Positions 34,021-43,195 of a stretch of DNA of 64,000 bases are shown here, piece by piece. Source of the stretch: Pseudomonas persica (GTDB taxonomy: Bacteria; Pseudomonadota; Gammaproteobacteria; Pseudomonadales; Pseudomonadaceae); assembly GCF_900291015.1 (NCBI RefSeq), contig NZ_OLKL01000014.1, forward strand, positions 9,834 through 73,833, in the 5' to 3' direction. Position 1 is the first letter of the stretch. Each line of letters opens with the position of its first letter. Below the pieces are notes generated by a model. The model saw nothing but the letters and a program-made list of their open reading frames with translations. It ran no database searches and was not told the DNA's origin. The position numbers were made by a program, and so were the translations under genes.

Positions 34021-35468
34021 AACCGGCATTACGCTTGAGCCCGTTGCTGCTGGCCGTGTTGCTGGCCGGCTGCACTCTGGGCCCGGACTTCCAGCGCCCT
34101 GACAGCCAGGCACCGCACCAGTGGGCGCCGCTGCAAGGCGAGGCGGCGACCAGCCAGCCGCAGGCCGAACCGCTGGAGCTGCGCTGGTGGCAAAGCTTCC
34201 ACGACGCCCGCCTGAGTGCCTTGATCCAGCGCGTTGCCGAGCGCAACCTCGACCTGCAGATGGCCAGCGCCCGCCTGCTGCAAAGCCGCGCCTTGCGCAG
34301 CACCGTGGCTGCCGACGAAGTACCGGCGGTGGATGTGAATGCCGGCTACAGCCGCGCGCGCAACAGTGCCGAAGGCCTGAGTGATCCGTCCGGCAAGGCG
34401 GGCAAGCAAGCCTTCAACCTCTGGCAGGGCGACCTGGTGGCCGGTTGGGAGTTGGACCTGTGGGGCCGCGTGCGGCGCCAGGTCGAGGCTGCCGATGCCA
34501 CGGTCGAAGTGGCCGAGAACGACCGCCGCGGCGTATTGCTGGCATTGCTTTCGGAAACCGCCGGCAACTACATCCAGCTGCGCGCCGTGCAGCACACCAT
34601 CGATGTGACCCGCGACAACCTCAAGGTCGCCCAGCACAGCCTGAAATTGTCTGAAAACCGCCAGGTCGAAGGTGTCGCCACGCGTCTGGACGTGGCCCAG
34701 GCCAGTGCCCAGGTCGCTTCGATCGAGTCGCGCCTGCCAAGCCTGGAAGCACGGCGCGATGACCTGATCAACGCCCTCAGCCTGCTCGCCGCCGAACCGC
34801 CGCGCAGCCTGCAGGCCGAGTTGCTGCAGGGCGGCGAGCTGCCTGCGCCGCAGCAGACGTTCGCCATTGGCTTGCCGTCCGAACTGGCCGAACGCCGCCC
34901 GGACATTCGCCAGGCCGAGGCCCGCCTGCATGCCGCCACCGCCAGCATTGGCGTGGCCAAGGCCGACTTCTACCCGAGCATCCGGCTGTCGGGCAGTGTC
35001 GGCTTCCAGGCCATGCAGCTGTCCGATTTCGGCGCTTGGGATTCGCGCCGTTTCGCCTTCGGGCCGCAGCTGTCGCTGCCGATCTTCGAGGGCGGCCGGC
35101 TCACGGGTACCCTGGAACTGCGCGAGGCGCAACAGCAGGAAGCGGCGTTGAACTACCGCAAGGTGGTGCTGGGCGCCTGGCATGAAATCGACGATGTGCT
35201 ACGCCTGTACAACGCCAGCCAGTTGCGGCGCGACCACCTGGCCGAGGCGGTGCGGCAGAACCGCATCGCCCTGGAGACCGCCCAGCGCCAATATGTGGAA
35301 GGGGCGGTGGACTTTCTCAATGTGCTGACGGTGCAGGGAGCATTGCTGGCCAGCGAGGAGCAGTGGATCGACAGTTCGGCGGCGGTATCGCAGGCGCTGG
35401 TGGGCTTGTACAAGGCCTTGGGTGGTGGCTGGCAGGCATTCGACGAACAGCCGGTCAAGGAAGCATGA
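34017..35468 (+). CDS. Outer-membrane efflux lipoprotein, NodT family
   Basis: A 483-residue TolC-like lipoprotein. A signal peptide has lipobox LAGC (Cys19), then the conserved LGPDFQRPD. Two outer-membrane-efflux repeats follow, with QYVEGAVDFLNVLTVQGALL at the C-terminal end typical of NodT proteins. It completes the EmrAB-type tripartite pump, and is translationally coupled to the adaptor gene. It is a paralogue of the gene at 24617 but clearly diverged. Confidence 0.9.
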   Translation: MKPALRLSPLLLAVLLAGCTLGPDFQRPDSQAPHQWAPLQGEAATSQPQAEPLELRWWQSFHDARLSALIQRVAERNLDLQMASARLLQSRALRSTVAADEVPAVDVNAGYSRARNSAEGLSDPSGKAGKQAFNLWQGDLVAGWELDLWGRVRRQVEAADATVEVAENDRRGVLLALLSETAGNYIQLRAVQHTIDVTRDNLKVAQHSLKLSENRQVEGVATRLDVAQASAQVASIESRLPSLEARRDDLINALSLLAAEPPRSLQAELLQGGELPAPQQTFAIGLPSELAERRPDIRQAEARLHAATASIGVAKADFYPSIRLSGSVGFQAMQLSDFGAWDSRRFAFGPQLSLPIFEGGRLTGTLELREAQQQEAALNYRKVVLGAWHEIDDVLRLYNASQLRRDHLAEAVRQNRIALETAQRQYVEGAVDFLNVLTVQGALLASEEQWIDSSAAVSQALVGLYKALGGGWQAFDEQPVKEA

Positions 35469-35472
35469 AAGC

Positions 35473-35580
35473 GGGGCCGCTGTGCGGCCCATCGCCGGCA
35501 AGCCAGCTCCCACAGGTACAGCGCAGATTCCAGAACCTGTGGAGACTTTGTGGGAGCTGGCTTGCCGGCGATAGAGCCGG
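35473..35580. repeat. REP pair, GCCGGC-stem class, tails inward
   Basis: Two inverted copies between the convergent NodT and short-chain dehydrogenase genes. The left arm carries the GGCCGCTGTGCGGCCC extension, like the copy at 3304. Confidence 0.88.
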
Positions 35581-35597
35581 GACAGGTAATAACAATG

Positions 35598-36410
35598 TTA
35601 AAGCGGGCGCAGCAGGCCAAAGCGCTTGCGCAACGCCCAATCCAGCACCCGCCGCGGCAGTAACCGGGCCATCAACGGCAACGCCGTGCTGCCATTCCCC
35701 AACCGCACCACCGCCGGCACCGGCGACTTGCCCACCGCTGCCAACACACCCTGGGCAAACACCGCCGCCGAAGTAGGTTTGTCCTGCGATGCCCGCGCCC
35801 GAGCCTGCACCTGCTCGCGCAACGGCCACCACGCTGAGTCCGCCGCCAGCACCTGCTCGGCCTGGCGCTGGGCATTGCTGGCGAACTGCGAGGCAATCGC
35901 CCCCGGCTGCACTTCCATCACTTGCACGCCGAACGGCGCCAGTTCCAGGCGCAAGGCATCGCTCAGGGCATGCACGGCAGCTTTCGAGGCGCAGTAGGCG
36001 CCAGCGAACGGGGTGACAAGCACACCGGAAACGCTGCCGATATTCACCACCAGGCCGCGTGAGCGGCGCAGCAGGGGGAACAGTGCGCGGGTAACGCCAA
36101 CCACGGCAAAGACGTTGGTTTCGAACTGTTGGCGTAAGGCTTCCACGCCGCCATCGAGCAATGGGCCCATGGCGCCGTAGCCAGCGTTGTTGATCAGGAT
36201 GTCGAGGTTTTCCAGGTCCTCGGCCAGGCGGGCCACGGCCTCGCTGTCGTTTACATCAAGTTGCCGGGCGGTGTAGCCGGCGGCGTTCAGTTGCTCGACA
36301 TCTTCAGGTTTGCGGGCGGTGGCCCAGACATGGTGGCCGGCATCGCGGAAGGCGTCGGCCAGGGCGCGGCCGATGCCGCTGGAACAACCGGTGATCAAAA
36401 CGGTGGGCAT
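35598..36410 (-). CDS. Short-chain dehydrogenase/reductase
   Basis: A 270-residue classical SDR. It has the cofactor motif TGCSSGIGRALA at residues 7-18, NNAGYGAMGPLL, catalytic Ser in IGSVSG and the YCASKAAV active-site motif (Tyr and Lys). The long C-terminal tail resembles SDRs acting on retinol-like or steroid-like alcohols, but the substrate is unknown. It is a single gene flanked by REP pairs and convergent with the efflux operon. Confidence 0.85.
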   Translation of the reverse strand: MPTVLITGCSSGIGRALADAFRDAGHHVWATARKPEDVEQLNAAGYTARQLDVNDSEAVARLAEDLENLDILINNAGYGAMGPLLDGGVEALRQQFETNVFAVVGVTRALFPLLRRSRGLVVNIGSVSGVLVTPFAGAYCASKAAVHALSDALRLELAPFGVQVMEVQPGAIASQFASNAQRQAEQVLAADSAWWPLREQVQARARASQDKPTSAAVFAQGVLAAVGKSPVPAVVRLGNGSTALPLMARLLPRRVLDWALRKRFGLLRPL

Positions 36411-36445
36411 GGTTGGGGCCTGTTGTCAGGGAGGATTGGTTTTCC

Positions 36446-36550
36446 TGTACCGGCCTCTTCGCGGGTGAACCCGCTCCCACATGGACTCCACAATCTTCGA
36501 GTAGGTGGTGATCCTGTGGGAGCGGGTTTACCCGCGAAAGGGCCGGCACA
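36446..36550. repeat. REP pair, GCGGGT-stem class, tails inward
   Basis: Two inverted copies between the SDR gene and the small membrane-protein gene. Confidence 0.88.
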
Positions 36551-36559
36551 GGCGATACA

Positions 36560-37024
36560 TTAATTGGCAAACGCACCTTGCAGATGCTCTGCACGAAACT
36601 CCAGGGTCTGCGGCCGGTACCCGGAGCGCAGTGGCGGCAGTGGCAGGCAGTCTTGCCACTCGGCCCCAGGCTGCAGTTCACCCGGCCCACGGTAGCGCGG
36701 GGCGTTGTAGGTGTTTTCGGCCAGGTTCACGGTATCGCCCGGCGCATACGCCGCCACCCGCCAGCGCAGTTCGGTGAGCGGTACTTCGTTGCCGTTCTTC
36801 ATGCGCACTTGCAGGGCACGGTCGGCGGGGCAGTGTTCGGGGGCGTAGCTCAGGCGCAGGTCCAGGCGGGCCAGTTGCGAGGTTTCGCGGGTGTCCTGCC
36901 AGACGACGAACAGAGCTACCAGGCCCAGGCCACACATGGCAGCCAGCGAGATCGGCAAGGCCTTGGCCGGGTAGCGCAACAGCAGCACCAGCCAGGTGAG
37001 GATGAGGACGGCACCGATGATCAT
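36560..37024 (-). CDS. Hypothetical inner-membrane protein
   Basis: A 154-residue protein with two N-terminal membrane helices (about residues 2-17 and 22-42) and a roughly 110-residue periplasmic part. That part appears beta-rich (LDLRLSYAPEHCPADRALQV, then LTELRWRVAAYAPGDTVNL). It belongs to a conserved Pseudomonas family sometimes labelled a multidrug transporter, but nothing in the sequence supports transport. It lies just downstream of the alginate operon terminator in the same direction, so it is probably independent of it. Confidence 0.7.
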   Translation of the reverse strand: MIIGAVLILTWLVLLLRYPAKALPISLAAMCGLGLVALFVVWQDTRETSQLARLDLRLSYAPEHCPADRALQVRMKNGNEVPLTELRWRVAAYAPGDTVNLAENTYNAPRYRGPGELQPGAEWQDCLPLPPLRSGYRPQTLEFRAEHLQGAFAN

Positions 37025-37093
37025 GGGGCTTGCAGACCTTGATTGCGCGGGGTCTGATCATCGTAGCCCGAAATGGGGAGTGGCTCAAAAAGC

Positions 37094-37112
37094 GGGGCCG
37101 CAAAGCGGCCCC
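37094..37112 (-). terminator. Terminator of the alginate operon
   Basis: GGGGCCGC / GCGGCCCC around AAA, followed on the minus strand by GCTTTTTG. It lies 11 bp past the algA stop codon. Confidence 0.88.
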
Positions 37113-37122
37113 AAGGGTGGAG

Positions 37123-38580
37123 TTACTGCGCGATGGTCTTCACCGAAATGCCACGCTCGACCGGCGTGGAGGTACGCCCGTACACATCCTCGAAGCGTTC
37201 GATGTCATCCTCGCCCAGGTAGCTGCCGGACTGCACTTCGATGATCTCCAGCGGGATCTTGCCCGGGTTGCGCAGGCGGTGGACCGAGGCGATCGGGATG
37301 TAGGTCGACTGGTTCTCGGTCAGCAGGAACACGTTCTCGTCACAGGTTACCTCGGCAGTGCCGGACACCACGATCCAGTGCTCGGCACGATGATGGTGCA
37401 TCTGCAGCGACAGGCTGGCGCCCGGTTTGACGGTGATGTGCTTGACCTGGAAGCGGCCGCCCATGTCCACCGAGTCGTACGAGCCCCACGGGCGATACAC
37501 TTCCAGGTGGTTCTGGGTTTCGCTGCGGCCCTGCTCGTCGAGGGTCTTGACCATCTGCTTGACGCCCTGAACCTTGTCCTTGTGGGCAATCATCATGGCG
37601 TCCTTGGTCTCGACCACCACGATGTTCTCCAGGCCGATCACCGACACCAGCTTGCCGTTGCCGTGGATCATGCAGTTGCGGCTGTCCTGCACCACCACGT
37701 CGCCCTTGGTGACGTTGCCGTTGTCGTCCTTCTCGTGCACCTCCCACAGCGACGACCAGCAGCCCACGTCGCTCCAGCCGGCCGACATCGGCACCACGCA
37801 GGCGCGCTGGGTCTTTTCCATCACCGCGTAGTCGATGGAGTTGTCCGGGCAGCAGGCGAAGGTGGCTTCGTCGATGCTCAGCACATCACCGTCTTCCTGG
37901 CTGCGCTCCAGGGCCAGCACGCAGGTGTCGTAGATGTCGCCGTCGTGCTTCTTCAGCTCTTCGAGGAAGCGGCTGGCACGGAACAGGAACATGCCGCTGT
38001 TCCAGAAGTAGCCGCCGGCCTGGACGAACTCGGCGGCGCGTTTTTCGTCAGGCTTCTCGACGAACTGCGCCACGCGCGCCACGCCTTCAGGCAGCAGGGC
38101 GTCCTGGCTGGATCGGATGTAGCCGTAGCCGGTTTCCGGCTTGGTCGCCGGCACGCCGAACAGCACCATCTCGCCACGCTCGGCGGCCACGGTGGCCAGG
38201 GCCAGGGCGCGTTGCAGGGCCTTCTGGTCATCGATCACGTGGTCGGCGGGCAGCACCAGCATCAACTCGTCACGACCTTCGTTGAGCAGTTTCATGGCTG
38301 CCATCGCGACAGCTGGCGCGGTGTTGCGACCGAACGGCTCCATCAGGATGCCTTGGGTTTCCAGCTTCAGGGCCGCCAGCTGTTCCTGGACGATGAACTT
38401 GTGGTCCTTGTTGCAGACCACGATGGGCGTGTCCATGCCCTCGAACACCAGGCGCTCGATGGTCTGCTGGAAAAGGGTGTGTTCACCGGTCAGGGCCAGG
38501 AACTGCTTGGGGAACTGCTTGCGCGACAGAGGCCACAGACGGGAACCGCTACCACCAGAAAGAATTACCGGGATCATCAT
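37123..38580 (-). CDS. algA: Mannose-1-phosphate guanylyltransferase / phosphomannose isomerase
   Basis: A 485-residue bifunctional enzyme that makes mannose-6-phosphate from fructose-6-phosphate and GDP-mannose from mannose-1-phosphate, the first and third steps to GDP-mannuronate. The nucleotidyltransferase domain starts IPVILSGGSGSRLWPLSRK with the pyrophosphorylase signature. The C-terminal cupin isomerase domain has QMHHHRAEHWIVVSG, including the metal-binding His residues. It is the last gene of the twelve-gene alginate operon, followed by a terminator. Confidence 0.97.
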   Translation of the reverse strand: MMIPVILSGGSGSRLWPLSRKQFPKQFLALTGEHTLFQQTIERLVFEGMDTPIVVCNKDHKFIVQEQLAALKLETQGILMEPFGRNTAPAVAMAAMKLLNEGRDELMLVLPADHVIDDQKALQRALALATVAAERGEMVLFGVPATKPETGYGYIRSSQDALLPEGVARVAQFVEKPDEKRAAEFVQAGGYFWNSGMFLFRASRFLEELKKHDGDIYDTCVLALERSQEDGDVLSIDEATFACCPDNSIDYAVMEKTQRACVVPMSAGWSDVGCWSSLWEVHEKDDNGNVTKGDVVVQDSRNCMIHGNGKLVSVIGLENIVVVETKDAMMIAHKDKVQGVKQMVKTLDEQGRSETQNHLEVYRPWGSYDSVDMGGRFQVKHITVKPGASLSLQMHHHRAEHWIVVSGTAEVTCDENVFLLTENQSTYIPIASVHRLRNPGKIPLEIIEVQSGSYLGEDDIERFEDVYGRTSTPVERGISVKTIAQ

Positions 38581-38612
38581 GTTTCTCCAATAGTCGTTGA
38601 GAGGCAGGGCAA

Positions 38613-39260
38613 TCAGTTGCTAGCCACGGGGCGAGTTACCCACACCGGCGACAAGGCGTTGCCGGAACCCGTTACGTACAGCACTGCGGCTTCGCCGCGC
38701 TCCAGGGCGACGGGTTTCACGTCACCCACTTTCTTGTCTCCTTGGTACAGCGCCAGGTTGACCTTGACCGGGTTGATTTCGCGTTCGCCACGGCCGTTGG
38801 CGGCTACCGGCTTGACCACTTCGGTCTTGCCATCGGCGGTCTTCAGGGTCAGTTGCTGGTCGCTCAGGTTCTGCACGCGAACCAGGGCTTTCTGCTTGTT
38901 CTTGAACGGCGGCTCTTCGATCAGCTGCGGGTTGCCGCTGGCGCTGTTGACCAGGGTGTAGTACTTGTCCGAGGCCAGCTTGACCGGCACGCTCTTGCCG
39001 CCGACCTGGGCGGTGTAATCACCCCCTGGCAGGAAGCTGAAGTCGCTGCTGGCCTGGGCGCCAACCTGCTTGATCTGGGTATTGCCGACCGAGGCTGCAG
39101 CCGGTGCGCTGGAAGCGTTGTACAGGCGCACGAAGCTCGAGCCTTTCGGTGCGCTCGGGCCATACAGGGCGGCGTCGGCGCCGGCGAAAGCCTGCATGGA
39201 AGCCAGGGACAGGCCGGCCGCGAGGGTCAGGGCTTTGGCAATGGAAGTCTTGGTAGTCAT
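38613..39260 (-). CDS. algF: Alginate O-acetylation protein AlgF
   Basis: A 215-residue periplasmic protein with a signal peptide ending near residue 27 (SMQAFAGADA). The family signature ALYGPSAPKGSSFVRLYNAS follows. AlgF is needed for O-acetylation of alginate together with AlgI and AlgJ; it has no catalytic motif and acts as an adaptor. Length is the same as in other pseudomonads. It lies between algJ and algA, as in the canonical operon order. Confidence 0.96.
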   Translation of the reverse strand: MTTKTSIAKALTLAAGLSLASMQAFAGADAALYGPSAPKGSSFVRLYNASSAPAAASVGNTQIKQVGAQASSDFSFLPGGDYTAQVGGKSVPVKLASDKYYTLVNSASGNPQLIEEPPFKNKQKALVRVQNLSDQQLTLKTADGKTEVVKPVAANGRGEREINPVKVNLALYQGDKKVGDVKPVALERGEAAVLYVTGSGNALSPVWVTRPVASN

Positions 39261-39276
39261 GTGTGCGTTCCTCTGA

Positions 39277-40434
39277 TTAGTGGTTCGTCCGGGTGGACGA
39301 CAAGGCCAGGTTTTCTTCGGATTTACGGGTGTTTTTCAGCTGGGCGATCCACTGCGGATCGAAGCTGCTGAGGTCGTTCTTCATTGGCAGATAACGTTCG
39401 GGGAATTCCCACACCACCACTTGCGGTGCGGCGTTTTTAAAGGCGTCGCTTTGCAGGTACTTGAGCATCGGCAGTAGCGGGCCATGGCCGTCTTCGGCGT
39501 AGTTGGCCACGTCGCTGCGCAGGGCCTGCTGCAGCGCGCCGAGGAAGTTCCAGTGCGGGTTGGCGCTGTAGCTGGTGCCCACCAGCGCTACCGGGATCTG
39601 GGTGTCGGCGAACAGTGCGTCACCGGTTGCACCTTCGGTCTCGACCGGGCGAGTGGTGCGCTGCTGCAGGTTGTCCGGGGCCGGCAGCAGGTTGCTGAAC
39701 AGCGGGTCCAGTGGCAGGAAGTTGGTCAGGTCGCCCTTGTACGGCGCGGTGCTGCCGGCTTCGGTGATGAACGCCTGCGGGTCGCCATTGAGCAGGCTCT
39801 GGCGGCTGACCGCTTCGGCCAGTGCCTGCGCTGCCACTTCAGCGCCCATCGGCGTCCAGTGGGTGTCGGTACGCAGGAACACCTGGCCGCGGGCCTTGGC
39901 CTGCTCCATAGGTGCCATCAGGTCCGGGGCGAACACGTTGGCCTGGCGCGCCTGGGCATGGAACTGGTTGTACAGGTCGGCATGCAGGCTGGTCGGCAGC
40001 TGCTTGCCCAGGTACTCGGCGTACACCCGCGCCTTGGCCGGCACGATCGTCAGCACCAGCTGGCTGCCGTGCTGCTGCAGGGTGTCGCGCACGCCACGGA
40101 TCAGCGCCAGGTTTTCCTGCATCAGTTGCTCGGCACCGGCGCTGGGCTTGAACTCTTCGTCACTGAACAGCCACTGGTCGCGGCCCAGTACCACGCCGGG
40201 GCGGCCTTCGTTGAACAGCTTGAAGTCCATCGCCGCCCACAGGTTGGTGCCCAGGCGCTTGATCGGGAACTGCTCGTCGTAGTGGGTCTCGGCGGCCTTG
40301 GCCAGCTTGCCGTTGAGCAGGGTCATCTGCTCGGTGCGCTGGAAGCTTTGCAGGCCACCGGTGGACCACACGCCCATGCCCACCAGCAGGCCGAGGAACG
40401 ACAGCGAATAGGTAATGCGTAATGTCCGGGTCAT
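39277..40434 (-). CDS. algJ: Alginate O-acetyltransferase AlgJ
   Basis: A 385-residue SGNH-like acetylesterase/transferase with an N-terminal membrane anchor (residues 7-25). The catalytic Asp-x-His motif is in LRTDTHWTPMGAE (about residue 190), and the Ser nucleophile in VALVGTSYSANPHWNF (about residue 290). It works with AlgI and AlgF in acetylating mannuronate residues. Homologous to AlgX. It starts 10 bp after the algI stop, on the same transcript. Confidence 0.96.
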   Translation of the reverse strand: MTRTLRITYSLSFLGLLVGMGVWSTGGLQSFQRTEQMTLLNGKLAKAAETHYDEQFPIKRLGTNLWAAMDFKLFNEGRPGVVLGRDQWLFSDEEFKPSAGAEQLMQENLALIRGVRDTLQQHGSQLVLTIVPAKARVYAEYLGKQLPTSLHADLYNQFHAQARQANVFAPDLMAPMEQAKARGQVFLRTDTHWTPMGAEVAAQALAEAVSRQSLLNGDPQAFITEAGSTAPYKGDLTNFLPLDPLFSNLLPAPDNLQQRTTRPVETEGATGDALFADTQIPVALVGTSYSANPHWNFLGALQQALRSDVANYAEDGHGPLLPMLKYLQSDAFKNAAPQVVVWEFPERYLPMKNDLSSFDPQWIAQLKNTRKSEENLALSSTRTNH

Positions 40435-40444
40435 GTCATCAACC

Positions 40445-41902
40445 TCAGAACTGGAAGTAAAGGAACGGCGAGTAGCTCTGCGCCGAAAGCTTGAGGATCG
40501 AGGCCACGAACAGCAGCAGCACCAGAGCGCGGGTCATGACCCGGGTCCAGTCCAGGCCGATCGAGCCGTCGTTGTTGACCTGCACCGGGCTGGCCTTGGG
40601 CGTCGGCCTGGCGTTGCGGTAGAAGTCGCGCAGGCCGAAGAACGCCAGGGTGATGTAGGCGACCACCAGGGTGGCTACCTGCAGGCCGGTAAGCTGGGCG
40701 CGGTTGAGTTCCGACAGCTGCCAGTCGCCGAAGCTGAACATGGCACCGTACATGCGGCCGGCCACTTCCAGGTTCTCGGCGCGGAAGATCACCCAGCCGA
40801 CCACCACCAGCAGGAAGGTGAACGCCCACTTCACCGGGTTGAAACGCTGCGGGTTGGTGTCGATGCCCAGTGCGCGCTCGATGGCCAGCCACATGCCGTG
40901 CCAGGCGCCCCAGATGATGTAGGTGAAGTTGGCACCGTGCCACAGGCCGCCCAACAGCATGGTCAGGAACAGGTTGCGGTAGGTGTTGAAGGTGCCTTTG
41001 CGGTTACCGCCCAGGGTGATGTACAGGTAGTCGCGCAGCCAGGTCGACAGGCTGATGTGCCAGCGCCGCCAGAACTCGGTGATCGACTGGCTGATGTACG
41101 GCTGCTTGAAGTTTTCCATGAAACGGAAGCCCATCATCAGGCCCAGGCCGATGGCCATGTCGCTGTAGCCGCTGAAGTCGAAGTACAGTTGCGCGGTGTA
41201 CGCCAGGGCGCCGAGCCAGGCATCGCCGGTGGTCGGGTTCTGCAGGGCGAAGCAGTGGTCGGCCACTACCGCCAGGGTATCGGCGATGAACACTTTCTTG
41301 ATGAAACCCTGCATGAAGCGGGTGCAGCCTTCGGAGAACTTGTCCAGGGTGTGGGTACGGTTGTTGAACTGATCGACCAAGTCCTTGAAGCGCAGTACAG
41401 GGCCGGCGATCAGGTGCGGGAAGATCGCCACGAACGCCGCGAAGTCGATCAGGTTGCGGGTAGCCGGGGTGTCGCCGCGGTACACGTCGATGATGTAGCT
41501 GATCGACTCGAAGATGTAGAACGAGATCCCGATCGGCAGCAGCACGTGAGTGAGGATGAATGGCTCCAGGCCGAACGAGGAGATGATCGCGTTAAGGCTG
41601 TCGACACCGAAGTTGGCGTACTTGAAGTAGCCGAGGATCGCCAGGTCGACACCGACGCCGAGCAGCAGCCAGCGCTGCGCGGGCTTGGTGCGCACACCGG
41701 CGGCGCCGACTTTCAGGCCGATCCAGTAGTTCCACAGGGTGACCCCGGCGAACAGGGCCAGGAAGTCCACCCGCCACCAGGCGTAGAAGATGTAGCTGGC
41801 GACCAGCAGCAGCAGGTTGCGATAACGTTGCCCGCTCAAGTAGTACAGGCCGAGAAAGATCGGCAAGAACAGGAACAGGAACACGTTGGACGAGAAGACC
41901 AT
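40445..41902 (-). CDS. algI: Membrane O-acyltransferase AlgI
   Basis: A 485-residue polytopic MBOAT protein that passes acetyl groups across the inner membrane for alginate O-acetylation. The catalytic His322 is in MLLGGLWHGANFTYIIWG, at the position known in P. aeruginosa, and FPHLIAGPVLRFKDL is also conserved. It has about 11 membrane helices. It is unusual in that the gene is separated from algL by 182 bp containing a REP pair, whereas most operon neighbours are separated by only a few bases. Confidence 0.96.
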   Translation of the reverse strand: MVFSSNVFLFLFLPIFLGLYYLSGQRYRNLLLLVASYIFYAWWRVDFLALFAGVTLWNYWIGLKVGAAGVRTKPAQRWLLLGVGVDLAILGYFKYANFGVDSLNAIISSFGLEPFILTHVLLPIGISFYIFESISYIIDVYRGDTPATRNLIDFAAFVAIFPHLIAGPVLRFKDLVDQFNNRTHTLDKFSEGCTRFMQGFIKKVFIADTLAVVADHCFALQNPTTGDAWLGALAYTAQLYFDFSGYSDMAIGLGLMMGFRFMENFKQPYISQSITEFWRRWHISLSTWLRDYLYITLGGNRKGTFNTYRNLFLTMLLGGLWHGANFTYIIWGAWHGMWLAIERALGIDTNPQRFNPVKWAFTFLLVVVGWVIFRAENLEVAGRMYGAMFSFGDWQLSELNRAQLTGLQVATLVVAYITLAFFGLRDFYRNARPTPKASPVQVNNDGSIGLDWTRVMTRALVLLLFVASILKLSAQSYSPFLYFQF

Positions 41903-41984
41903 CCCGGTTCTCCTTTTTGTTCACAGCATCCGGGGCAAAGCGCCCCCCAAACCCCCCACATGTTCGTGGCGGGCTACCTAGATT

Positions 41985-42075
41985 CCTGTGGGAGCGGGTT
42001 TACCCGCGAAGAGGCCGGCACAGGCACCGCACATGGCAGGTCTGGCCTTTTCGCGGGTAAACCCGCTCCTACAGG
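41985..42075. repeat. REP pair inside the alginate operon, tails outward
   Basis: Two GCGGGT-stem REP copies at about 41985-42016 and 42044-42075 whose GAAGAGGCC heads face each other. This is the opposite of every other pair in the window. It lies in the algL-algI gap and would form hairpins in the operon mRNA. Confidence 0.9.
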
Positions 42076-42084
42076 GGTTTTGCG

Positions 42085-43188
42085 TTACTTTTTCGATTCC
42101 GCGCTCGGGTCGTAGACCCGGGTCAGGTCGCCGCCCAGCCGGAAGCTGTTGAACGGCTGCATACCGCGCTTGCGTTGCAGGGTGTCGCCACTGCACGCAT
42201 ACAGGCTGCAGTACGGCTCCATCCACGCGTACTTGCTGTCGATCTTCAGGTCTTTCATGTCCTGTTTCTCGCCATTGCGGGCCTTGAACGCGCTGGGGTC
42301 CTTCGACCCGTTCAGCACCCGCTGCGCCAGGCGCTGCAGGGCGTTGTTGTTCTCGCCGCGCACATCCACGCCATTGACCTGGGCGAAGCTGGCAATCATC
42401 GCCAGTGGCGGCAGGGCGTAGTTGTGGTAGGCCAGGGCGCGTTGCTTGCGCTTCAGTTCGTTGGGCAGGAAGCCCTGCTCGTCGACCTGATTGGCGCCAA
42501 CCCGGTATTCCTTCACGGCCCAGTCGAACAGGTCGCGACGGTCGGTGGCCACGGCGCTGGCCATTACCGCCCAGGCCGCCCAGTAGCTGTGGTTGTTGAT
42601 CTTCTCCAGCGGCAGGTCGCTCCAGTCGCGTACGGTCTGCTCGGCCAGGCGGGCGAACCATTTTTCGATCAGTTCGGCCTCCGCCTGGTGCGCGGCCAGC
42701 GGCTGCGAATTGGAGAACTTCAGGCGCAGCCACGAACCGCTCATGCTGCCCAGCGCCCATTTGCGCATCGACTTGCCGGTGTGGTTGTAGTCGGTGGACA
42801 TCAGCGCATCGGCGCGGGCCCAGCTGCCCAGCCAGGCCAGGGTGCAGTCGAGCTGCGCCGGGCGGCCGTCACGCATGTACTGGCCGATCATCTTGCTCAC
42901 GCCTTTCTCAAGGGTGGTGATGGCTTCGGTGGACTTGCGAAAGGCTTTTTCCGAGTCGGCATTGAGCGTGGCCCGCGCCTTGTCCGAGCCTTCGTACTTG
43001 CTGCGGAACTGCAGGGCGCCGGTGTATGGCTTGGGGGCAGCCTCGCAGCGGAAGTTGCCGTCGCCGGTCTTGAGCTTTTCGATCCCCTCGTAGTAACCCT
43101 GGGGCGGTACCAGCGCGGCGTGCGCGGCACCGCCGCACAACGCCAGGGCAAGCAGGGCGGGACGGGAAATTCGCTTGAACGGGATCAT
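42085..43188 (-). CDS. algL: Alginate lyase (PL5)
   Basis: A 367-residue periplasmic poly(beta-D-mannuronate) lyase, the same length as in P. aeruginosa. The signal peptide ends near residue 27 (CGGAAHA). The PL5 active-site motif is [13 protein letters not shown], with the conserved [11 protein letters not shown] near the C-terminus. It clears misrouted polymer from the periplasm and may trim chains. ATG 43188 starts [13 protein letters not shown]; the frame is open further upstream, but that part overlaps algX. It lies 7 bp after algX. Confidence 0.96.
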   Translation of the reverse strand: MIPFKRISRPALLALALCGGAAHAALVPPQGYYEGIEKLKTGDGNFRCEAAPKPYTGALQFRSKYEGSDKARATLNADSEKAFRKSTEAITTLEKGVSKMIGQYMRDGRPAQLDCTLAWLGSWARADALMSTDYNHTGKSMRKWALGSMSGSWLRLKFSNSQPLAAHQAEAELIEKWFARLAEQTVRDWSDLPLEKINNHSYWAAWAVMASAVATDRRDLFDWAVKEYRVGANQVDEQGFLPNELKRKQRALAYHNYALPPLAMIASFAQVNGVDVRGENNNALQRLAQRVLNGSKDPSAFKARNGEKQDMKDLKIDSKYAWMEPYCSLYACSGDTLQRKRGMQPFNSFRLGGDLTRVYDPSAESKK

Positions 43189-43195
43189 GGTCGCC

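Noticed and set aside
37030-38961. Long plus-strand open frame opposite algA
   Set aside because: It overlaps algA, algF and the operon terminator and has repeated His/Val/Asp composition of a shadow frame.
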